A stretch of 28,657 nucleotides of DNA from Candidatus Atribacteria bacterium (GTDB taxonomy: Bacteria; Bipolaricaulota; Bipolaricaulia; UBA7950; UBA9294), in the NCBI GenBank assembly GCA_004525685.1, contig SPBW01000008.1:1-28657 (forward strand). The letters are read 5' to 3'. Made by a program: the position numbers and the translations under genes. Positions within the stretch are counted from its first letter, which is position 1, and the number at the start of each line of letters is the position of its first letter. The notes under the pieces were generated by a model. It saw nothing but the letters and a program-made list of their open reading frames with translations, searched no databases and was not told the DNA's origin. Shown piece after piece: positions 23,101 through 28,657 of this stretch.

Positions 23101-24168
23101 ATGCACAAGCGACTTTTCACGCCTGGCCCGACGCAGGTTCGGCCGGAAATCTTGAAGGAATTGGCGACTCCGCAGATTCATCATCGGGCGCCGGAATTCT
23201 CAGAACTCTACGCGGATATTCAATCCAAATTGCAGTCCGTCCTATCCACGAAGAACGCGGTTCTCTTGTATACGTCTTCTTCGACTGGTGCGATGGAATC
23301 GGCAGTCACCAACCTCGTCGCCAAGCGATGCCTGAATCTGGTCAACGGCGCGTTCTCTGAACGTTGGAACGAGATCACGGCTGCAAATGGTGTGCCATGC
23401 GACACGTTTGAGTTACCCTGGAACGTAGCCATAAAGCCAGAGATGGTCGACGAGCAATTGGCGACAGGCAAATACGATGCTGTAACCCTTGTCTACAACG
23501 AAACCTCGACGGGACTCATGAATCCTCTGGAAGGCATCGCAGAGGTTGTGGCGAACTACCCTGACGTATTTCTGCTTGTGGATGCTGTGAGTGGGATGGC
23601 AGGTGCTCCGATTGAGACAGATGCTTGGGGCATTGACTTCGTGCTGGCAGGTGTCCAGAAGGCGTTTGCCCTGCCTGCAGGATTGGCTGTCGCTGCGATC
23701 AGTGACAGAGCCGTTGAGCGCGCGAAGATCGTGCCCTCACGATCGTATTACTTTAATATCCCGCTGATGCACGAATCTCATCTCAAGAATCAAACCCCAT
23801 CCACCCCAGCTATCCCGCACATGTATGCTCTCAATGCTCAGTTGAACGACATGCTTGCAGAGGGAATGGATCGGCGCTTCGCTCGCCACGCCAAGATGGC
23901 TGCCATCGTGCAGGCGTGGGCGAAGAAGCACTTCGACATCTATCCTGAAGATGGGTACTGGTCACAGACGCTCACATCGATCGTGAATACGACACAGATT
24001 GATGTCCCAGGCATGATCAAGCGATTGGCAGATGAGTACAACCTTCGCATTGCCAACGGGTACGGGAACATCAAGAACAAGACGTTCCGAATTGCACACA
24101 TGGGGGATACTCAAGTCGACGAGATCCAGGGGCTGCTGAAGGCAATCGAGTCGGTACTTGGACTCTAG
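23101..24168 (+). CDS. Class V PLP aminotransferase (serine-pyruvate / alanine-glyoxylate type)
   Basis: The 355-residue protein is a fold-type I class V aminotransferase. The N terminus FTPGPTQVRPEIL, SSSTGAMESAV (cofactor phosphate), Asp161 in LLVDAVSG, and the PLP lysine Lys187 in AGVQKAFALPAG are visible. Start 23101 has GGGAGG and 6 nt spacing; an upstream in-frame extension to 22891 lacks homology. Family members interconvert serine, alanine, glyoxylate and hydroxypyruvate, and in some organisms related enzymes act on phosphohydroxypyruvate in place of SerC. Its position 10 bp before a serA-like gene favours that role in serine formation (inference). Confidence 0.92.
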   Translation: MHKRLFTPGPTQVRPEILKELATPQIHHRAPEFSELYADIQSKLQSVLSTKNAVLLYTSSSTGAMESAVTNLVAKRCLNLVNGAFSERWNEITAANGVPCDTFELPWNVAIKPEMVDEQLATGKYDAVTLVYNETSTGLMNPLEGIAEVVANYPDVFLLVDAVSGMAGAPIETDAWGIDFVLAGVQKAFALPAGLAVAAISDRAVERAKIVPSRSYYFNIPLMHESHLKNQTPSTPAIPHMYALNAQLNDMLAEGMDRRFARHAKMAAIVQAWAKKHFDIYPEDGYWSQTLTSIVNTTQIDVPGMIKRLADEYNLRIANGYGNIKNKTFRIAHMGDTQVDEIQGLLKAIESVLGL

Positions 24169-24178
24169 GAGGACTGCA

Positions 24179-25102
24179 ATGGGCTTTCGTGTGCTCGCAT
24201 CGGATCCGCTTGATCCGAAAGCTGTAGCCGCAATGCGTGAAGCGGGGCTTGAGGTCGATGAGAAGACAGACCTTACCCCTGAGCAACTGGTCACTGAGAT
24301 TGCCGTCTACGATGCGATTGTCATTCGTAGCGCGACCAAGGTTCGGGCCAACATCATTGATGCGGGCGCCAATCTCAAATTGGTCGTGCGTGCAGGCGTT
24401 GGATTGGATAACGTCGATGTCGATTATGCCGTGAGCAAGGGCTTAAGCGTTCGCAACACGCCAGCTGCAAGCTCCAACTCAGTGGCTGAGCTGGCCATCG
24501 GGCATATGTTCTCGCTGGCCCGACACATCAGTCGTGCGACGGCATCCACCAAAGCTGGCGCATGGGAGAAGAAGCAGCTGAAGGGGATCGAGATTGCTGG
24601 CAAGACGCTGGGAATCGTCGGCATCGGCCGCATCGGCCAGTCTCTTGCCAAGAAAGCCGCTGCATTGGGAATGAACGTGCTGTGCTCAGATGCCTACCTC
24701 ACACAGAGCCCTATTGCCGATATTGCGGCGATGGTGCCGCTTGACGAGCTGCTCGAGAAGTCGGACTTCATCTCACTGCATATCCCGTTCGATCCCAATG
24801 TAGGCCCATCCATCTCGACGGCGCAGTTTGCCATCATGAAGGATGGCGCGTACTTGGTGAATTGCGCGCGTGGCGGCGTCATTGACGAAGGGGCACTCGT
24901 TGAGGCTTTGAAGTCTGGCAAGGTCGCCGGCGTGGCCTTGGATGTATTCGAAACGGAACCTCCTGCAGCAGATCATCCACTCTTTGCATTCGACAATGTC
25001 TCTCTGACGCCGCACATCGGAGCGGCAACGGATGAAGCGCAGGCGCGTGTAGGCGGCGAAGCTGCGGACATCGTCATTGAGTTTGCCCGGTCGAGTTCAT
25101 AG
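24179..25102 (+). CDS. serA: D-3-phosphoglycerate dehydrogenase, short form
   Basis: The 307-residue protein oxidises 3-phosphoglycerate to 3-phosphohydroxypyruvate with NAD+, the first step of serine synthesis. It has the Rossmann motif GIVGIGRIGQ (about 145-154) and the catalytic Arg231 (NCARGGVIDE), Glu260 (FETEPP) and His279 (PHIGAAT). The regulatory C-terminal ACT domain is absent, as in many thermophile and anaerobe enzymes, so serine feedback is not expected through that domain. AGGAGG lies just before ATG 24179 and overlaps the end of the aminotransferase stop. Related 2-hydroxyacid dehydrogenases are an alternative, but the operon supports SerA. Confidence 0.92.
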   Translation: MGFRVLASDPLDPKAVAAMREAGLEVDEKTDLTPEQLVTEIAVYDAIVIRSATKVRANIIDAGANLKLVVRAGVGLDNVDVDYAVSKGLSVRNTPAASSNSVAELAIGHMFSLARHISRATASTKAGAWEKKQLKGIEIAGKTLGIVGIGRIGQSLAKKAAALGMNVLCSDAYLTQSPIADIAAMVPLDELLEKSDFISLHIPFDPNVGPSISTAQFAIMKDGAYLVNCARGGVIDEGALVEALKSGKVAGVALDVFETEPPAADHPLFAFDNVSLTPHIGAATDEAQARVGGEAADIVIEFARSSS

Positions 25103-25111
25103 GAGGCCGCA

Positions 25112-26413
25112 TTGGCACAGATCATTCCATTCCGAGGGTATCGCTACAATCCGGCAATCATCGGCGAGAGCACAGACGTTGTCTCGCCGCCGTACGACCG
25201 CGTGTATCCCCATGTCCAGCAAGCATGCTACGCGCGCAGTCCCTACAACATCGTACGTATCATCAAGGGGCTGGCGCAGGACAACGACTCAGACAGCAGC
25301 AACGTCTACACGCGTGCATCTGAGCTCCTGGAAAAATGGATTGCCGGGGAGATCCTGATCCGCGATAGCGAACCCGCCCTTTATGCCTATCATCAGACCT
25401 ACTCATTCGGGGGAGAACATCTGACTCGAAAGGGTCTCATTGCGCTTGGGAAGCTCGAACCGGAGAAGGTTCATGCGCATGAGAAAACGCTCAAAGGCCC
25501 GAAAGAAGATCGGCTTAAGCTCATGCGAGCCACTGAGGCGAATTTCGGCCACATCTTCATGCTGTATGACGATCCTGCTCGTACGACAGAAGTTGTGTTG
25601 CAGAGCCTGATTGCAGATGAAACGCCTCTTATTGAGGCCCGAGATGCAGACGACAATCTGCATCAGGTTTGGCGCATCACAGACAAGGACGCGATCGCGA
25701 AGGTTCAATCCGCTCTTAATGATAAGGATCTCTACATTGCAGACGGGCATCATCGCTATGAGACCGCCATCAATTACATGAATGAGTGTGTCGAACAATC
25801 GTGGCAGGAGGCGGCCCCTGAGTCCTTCGGCGTTCGTATGATGACGCTATTCAATGTCTCTGAGCCCGGCATGTCGATCCGGCCCATCCATCGTCTCATT
25901 CACGGCATCGAAGGGTTCGACGCAAAGAGATTCGTCGAATCTGCAGGCGAGCACTTCCATGTGCAGACGCATGCATCAGCAGAAGCGATGATCGTTGCGA
26001 CGGGAGAGGGACGAGCGAAGCATACGCTGGGATGTGTATCCAAGGATTATCTTGTGACGCTCACGCTGAAGGACGAGGCGATCATGGACGAGCTGATTGC
26101 TGATGAGCGATCTGAGGACTACAAGCATCTGGATGTAACTATCCTCCATGCGGCCATCTTGGATCGCCTTCTCGGCATTGACGCGCAAGCACTCGAGGAA
26201 CAGCGCAATGTCACCTATACCGTGGATGTGGAGCATGGCATCGACGTAGTGGCCGCTGGAGAGGAACAGCTCTTCTTCTTCCTGAATGCGACCAGTCCCG
26301 AGGAAGTCATCCGTGTCGCCGATCACGACGAGAAGATGCCTCAGAAGTCGACAGACTTCTATCCAAAGCTTCTGACGGGCCTTGTTCTCACCAAGATGGA
26401 GATTGCCAGATAG
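25112..26413 (+). CDS. DUF1015 family protein (ParB-like DGHHR motif)
   Basis: The 433-residue protein matches DUF1015: IIPFRGYRYN, VVSPPYDRV (about 23-31), HEKTLKGPKEDRL (about 123-135), IADGHHRYETAI (209-220), and FFLNAT near the end. The DGHHR segment is reminiscent of the nucleotide-binding motif of the ParB/sulfiredoxin/SerK superfamily, suggesting ATP or ADP use. It starts at TTG 25112 with AGGAGG and 5 nt spacing; the serA stop codon overlaps this site. Linkage to the serine pathway is known for the family in several lineages as I recall it; the reaction is not established to my knowledge. A strong terminator follows. Confidence 0.88.
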   Translation: MAQIIPFRGYRYNPAIIGESTDVVSPPYDRVYPHVQQACYARSPYNIVRIIKGLAQDNDSDSSNVYTRASELLEKWIAGEILIRDSEPALYAYHQTYSFGGEHLTRKGLIALGKLEPEKVHAHEKTLKGPKEDRLKLMRATEANFGHIFMLYDDPARTTEVVLQSLIADETPLIEARDADDNLHQVWRITDKDAIAKVQSALNDKDLYIADGHHRYETAINYMNECVEQSWQEAAPESFGVRMMTLFNVSEPGMSIRPIHRLIHGIEGFDAKRFVESAGEHFHVQTHASAEAMIVATGEGRAKHTLGCVSKDYLVTLTLKDEAIMDELIADERSEDYKHLDVTILHAAILDRLLGIDAQALEEQRNVTYTVDVEHGIDVVAAGEEQLFFFLNATSPEEVIRVADHDEKMPQKSTDFYPKLLTGLVLTKMEIAR

Positions 26414-26433
26414 ACGAAAGCTGAACCCGTATG

Positions 26434-26466
26434 AGCCCGCTTGCTGAGACGGCAAGCGGGTTTCTG
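26434..26466 (+). terminator. Intrinsic terminator after DUF1015
   Basis: CCCGCTTGC and GCAAGCGGG form a perfect 9-bp stem with a 7-nt loop, followed by TTTCTGATT, 22 bp after the DUF1015 stop. It closes the serine operon. Confidence 0.85.
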
Positions 26467-26476
26467 ATTCCCATAT

Positions 26477-26503
26477 CCTGGCCACATGTCCCTCGCGGCC
26501 AGG
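26477..26503. repeat. Inverted repeat upstream of the beta-repeat protein
   Basis: CCTGGCC and GGCCAGG form a perfect 7-bp inverted repeat around 13 bp, 92 bp before the start at 26595. No convincing promoter hexamers are seen in the 181-bp gap, so this may be an operator or a chance repeat. Confidence 0.3.
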
Positions 26504-26594
26504 ACAAAACCATAGTCCTCTACAGCACGGGTTTCCCAATGCTCTCGGGCGCTCCGGAATATCCTTCAGATGCGAGATCTTGGAGGAGGAAATC

Positions 26595-27782
26595 ATGCGA
26601 CGCATGTGCGCTCGACTTGTGTTTTGCTTGTTCGTCCTACTCGCCTCGGCAGGGTTTGGATTGTCTGCCGCCAGCGACGTGGGGTTCTCGGGGAGCGTGG
26701 GGCTAGACATTTCCTACATGCCTGTTCCGCCCGCCTCGTATAACATTGGTACAGATTTAGCACTGGGGTTCAGTGTCAGTGGATTCACGTTCACATCAAC
26801 AACAAGCTTCGACCGGAGTGGATTCCTGTCTGAAATCGTAGCACTCACCCTTGACCTGGGTGCAGTTCAGATTGGGGAAGAAATTCGATTCGAGCCGCTC
26901 TTCTCGTGGAACGAGTTGAGCGTGGATGTCTCGATTGTTGGCGTCCATCTTGGCTTTGACTTGATTCTCGCAGACATTGTCGGACCGCCGACGCCGACCT
27001 ACAGCATGGGTGCGGTCCTCGAATTATCAAGCACGATCGTGTGTGGCCTCACCATCACAAGCCTTACAGGATTTGGCGCAGAGGATCTGGTGAATGTGCT
27101 TGGTGGAATCGAGTCCCCCTTTAGCTACCGATTGTTGTACCTGTCGAACCACCTAGCCCAACTCTGCACACCGTCGAGTGCTCCTGATGTGACAATCGTT
27201 CCCGGTTTCTACTTCGAAGAGGAATTGTTCCGGCTGGAAGTTGAAACCATGGGAATGATGGCAAGCAACACCACCTGGTTTGACATAACAGGACTTACGA
27301 GACTGTTGTTTGAGCTGGGCTACCAATTTGATGAACCGGCGATGGCCTTCGTGGCGTCGATGAGTCTGGACGGGAGTTTCTCGATCACGGCCATCGATTT
27401 TGTGTTCGATCTGCAGATCGATGTCGTTCGATTCACTTCGCATACCTCGTTTGCGGAAATGCCTCCTCCGGCGATTATCCCGATCGTGTTCGATTCGCAG
27501 CAGTTCGCCATCTCCTTTGAGCTGTGCAACGTGCTGATCACGACAGCAACCACGTTCGACTATTCGTTCTTCTTTGCGCAGCAGCTGATTGCGATCGAGG
27601 CGACGATTGATCCCGTAACATTCAGGAGTCTGACTGTCTTCGATGCGTCTGGATTCGCCAGCCAGTGCATCTACGCAGACGTGCAGTTCTGTGGTGTCGT
27701 GCTATTCACAAAGGCAGAGTTTGACTACTTGGGAATTCAGCTTGTGACCGTGGGATTTGATCTTGCGTTCGGGATGTATTAA
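26595..27782 (+). CDS. Exported beta-rich repeat protein of unknown family
   Basis: I do not recognise this 395-residue protein. It has a clear signal peptide (MRRMCARLVFCLFVLLASAGFGLSA is the region; cleavage near SAAS). The mature part is dominated by alternating hydrophobic/polar residues with a loose repeat of about 40 residues around TTSFDRSGF, TTWFDITGL, HTSFAEMP, TTFDYSFFFAQQ and LTVFDASGFASQ. It ends with the aromatic-terminated strand VGFDLAFGMY, as outer-membrane beta-barrel proteins often do. A barrel or beta-solenoid is plausible (inference). Start 26595 has GGAGGAGG and 5 nt spacing. The stop TAA overlaps an ATG (27782) of the downstream sigma-like frame. Confidence 0.8.
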   Translation: MRRMCARLVFCLFVLLASAGFGLSAASDVGFSGSVGLDISYMPVPPASYNIGTDLALGFSVSGFTFTSTTSFDRSGFLSEIVALTLDLGAVQIGEEIRFEPLFSWNELSVDVSIVGVHLGFDLILADIVGPPTPTYSMGAVLELSSTIVCGLTITSLTGFGAEDLVNVLGGIESPFSYRLLYLSNHLAQLCTPSSAPDVTIVPGFYFEEELFRLEVETMGMMASNTTWFDITGLTRLLFELGYQFDEPAMAFVASMSLDGSFSITAIDFVFDLQIDVVRFTSHTSFAEMPPPAIIPIVFDSQQFAISFELCNVLITTATTFDYSFFFAQQLIAIEATIDPVTFRSLTVFDASGFASQCIYADVQFCGVVLFTKAEFDYLGIQLVTVGFDLAFGMY

Positions 27783-27793
27783 TGGAGAACTCG

Positions 27794-28441
27794 ATGGAGA
27801 ACCTCACTCTTGATCAACTCCTGCAGCGGCTGACAGACGAGCCCGAGGATCTCGATATCGTCCGAGAGGCGATTCTCCGCCGAGGCACTTCGATCATCCA
27901 AGATGTCATCGACGCTGGCTTCAGCACCAGCGGATTTGAGAACGAACAGTTGTTTCGCCCTGGGTATCTCGGGCTGATGAATGCCGTCTATAACTTCGAT
28001 CTGTCCCATGGAAAAGGATTCCGCGAGTATGCGGCGAATCTCATCAAGGGCGAGATTCGTCATCACATTCGGGATCAAGTGAGTCGCAAACCTATCCCTC
28101 GATGGATGAAGGATCTGAACCGTCAAATTGAGGTGACTGAAGCCAAGCTCCTTCGCGAGACAGGACGCCTTCCCACCCTGTCTGAATTGGCAGAGGCCGT
28201 GAACATCACAGAAGAAGGCTTGGCAGAGGTGTTCAAGGCGCGCGAGACCATGAGCTACGTGTCTCTAGATGCAGAGCAACGAGAGAATGATCCTGTTTTC
28301 GAGATCGACATCTCCCGGATCCATTCCAAGCGAGAGGTCCCGTTTCCCGTCGAGTATCGAATTCGCCTTGCCTCAGCGTTGGAGAAGCTGGCAGATCTTC
28401 AGCAGTATCTCCTGCATAACCTCTTCCGCCCTTCTGAATAG
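27794..28441 (+). CDS. Sigma-70-like protein lacking region 4.2
   Basis: The 215-residue protein is a paralogue of the 13225-14022 sigma factor. It shares region 2 (YLGLMNAVYNFD, AANLIKGEIRHHIRD), region 3 (TGRLPTLSELAEAVNI, ARETMSYVSLDAEQ), and the beginning of region 4 (ALEKLADLQQYLLHNLF), then stops with TAG at 28439-28441, exactly before the -35-binding helix-turn-helix. The region 2.1-2.2 part is also diverged (no LVxxIAxKY pattern). Other downstream frames do not supply an HTH. The ATG at 27794 has GGAG with 7 nt spacing; ATG 27782 overlaps the upstream stop but has no ribosome site. It may be a degraded sigma factor or a sigma-like modulator; I favour a functional diverged protein because the frame is clean. 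Confidence 0.8.
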   Translation: MENLTLDQLLQRLTDEPEDLDIVREAILRRGTSIIQDVIDAGFSTSGFENEQLFRPGYLGLMNAVYNFDLSHGKGFREYAANLIKGEIRHHIRDQVSRKPIPRWMKDLNRQIEVTEAKLLRETGRLPTLSELAEAVNITEEGLAEVFKARETMSYVSLDAEQRENDPVFEIDISRIHSKREVPFPVEYRIRLASALEKLADLQQYLLHNLFRPSE

Positions 28442-28657
28442 CGACAGTGCACTTCAGGGTGGCCTCTTCGGCGGTGTGCAGGCATACATCACACTGCGTC
28501 GCGACACGAAAGCAGATCTGATTCAGGCTCTCTCTTCCTGTCGTGCGGCAAGAGATCATGTCACCGAATGGGGTGTTCTTGATACGGGACATCATTGGCC
28601 AAGGCACCCTCGAATCCTGCCGACGGGCTTGCCGCGCACTGACTTGCCGTGCACTGA
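28442..28657. other. Terminal 216 bp, no supportable gene
   Basis: After the sigma-like stop no gene can be supported. A plus-strand frame starting inside the previous gene and a minus-strand frame from 28607 (reading antisense into the sigma-like gene) both stay open, but neither has a convincing ribosome site or recognisable domain. The minus frame has a CDVC...C pattern that is not enough to call a protein. The end of the window holds a short tandem repeat (28628-28657). Confidence 0.5.
28628..28657. repeat. Two tandem 15-bp repeats at the window edge
   Basis: CTTGCCGCGCACTGA is followed directly by CTTGCCGTGCACTGA, differing at one base. The window ends exactly at the second copy, so the array may continue beyond it. 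Confidence 0.7.

Noticed and set aside
25976..26710. A 244-codon minus-strand frame
   Set aside because: Antisense to the DUF1015 gene and across its terminator, into the start of the beta-repeat gene; no domain or ribosome site.
28233..28607. A 124-codon minus-strand frame with a CDVC motif
   Set aside because: More than half is antisense to the sigma-like gene; the upstream half is in the gene-free end of the window but I cannot match it to a family.
28380..28657. Plus-strand open frame shifted by one base that could restore sigma region 4 through a frameshift
   Set aside because: I translated it: it stays open to the window end but contains no helix-turn-helix similar to the paralogue, so it does not explain the truncation.

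Overview
The window is a gene-dense bacterial chromosome segment of roughly 55% GC by eye, with 25 protein genes (one cut by the left edge) and one tRNA gene. Short gene overlaps, strong AGGAGG-type ribosome binding sites and repeated use of TTG or GTG starts are typical of it. The gene mix is compatible with a deep-branching, probably anaerobic lineage such as Bipolaricaulota (OP1/Acetothermia): lipoate assembly, DUF501, an acyl-ACP cluster, hydrogenase maturation, thiol-redox membrane proteins and secreted vWA proteins. That assignment is inference only; the sequence contains no phylogenetic marker I could place.

Layout. (1) 1-1354, plus strand: lipA 3' end, lipoate ligase/transferase and DUF501, translationally coupled. 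(2) 1396-6447, minus strand: a secreted vWA + RTX-repeat + PKD-like protein, a two-gene version of an RsmF/NOP2-type RNA methyltransferase (PUA-like module and catalytic module on overlapping genes), a cyclodeaminase-like protein and a BCAM0308-type zinc protein. (3) 6490-10563, minus strand: tRNA-Leu(GAG) followed after 22 bp by plsX-fabH-fabD-fabG-acpP, closed by a strong terminator. (4) 10604-12191: a plus-strand secreted vWA protein with its own promoter, ending at a hairpin shared with the convergent operon. (5) 12174-14022, minus strand: a sigma-70 family factor, a small helical protein and an SDR that appears to lack the catalytic serine. (6) 14084-16770, minus strand: a DUF1573-double-rhodanese protein, a thioredoxin-CcdA/DsbD-like membrane protein and a membrane-anchored thioredoxin-like protein, apparently one extracytoplasmic redox operon. 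(7) 16930-20360, plus strand: hypB-hypA-hypF for [NiFe]-hydrogenase maturation. (8) 20488-22938, minus strand: a DUF922 putative Zn-protease and a DUF2207 membrane protein. (9) 23030-26466, plus strand: class-V aminotransferase, serA-like dehydrogenase and DUF1015, ended by a strong terminator. (10) 26595-28441, plus strand: a secreted beta-rich repeat protein coupled to a sigma-factor paralogue that stops before the region 4.2 helix-turn-helix. The last 216 bases hold no gene I can support.

The least ordinary parts are: the sigma paralogue without a -35 recognition domain, coupled to an exported protein; the thiol-redox operon whose two rhodanese domains both carry Asp where the catalytic Cys should be; the physically split RsmF-type methyltransferase; and the serine-pathway operon containing DUF1015 with a ParB/SerK-like DGHHR motif and no phosphoserine phosphatase.
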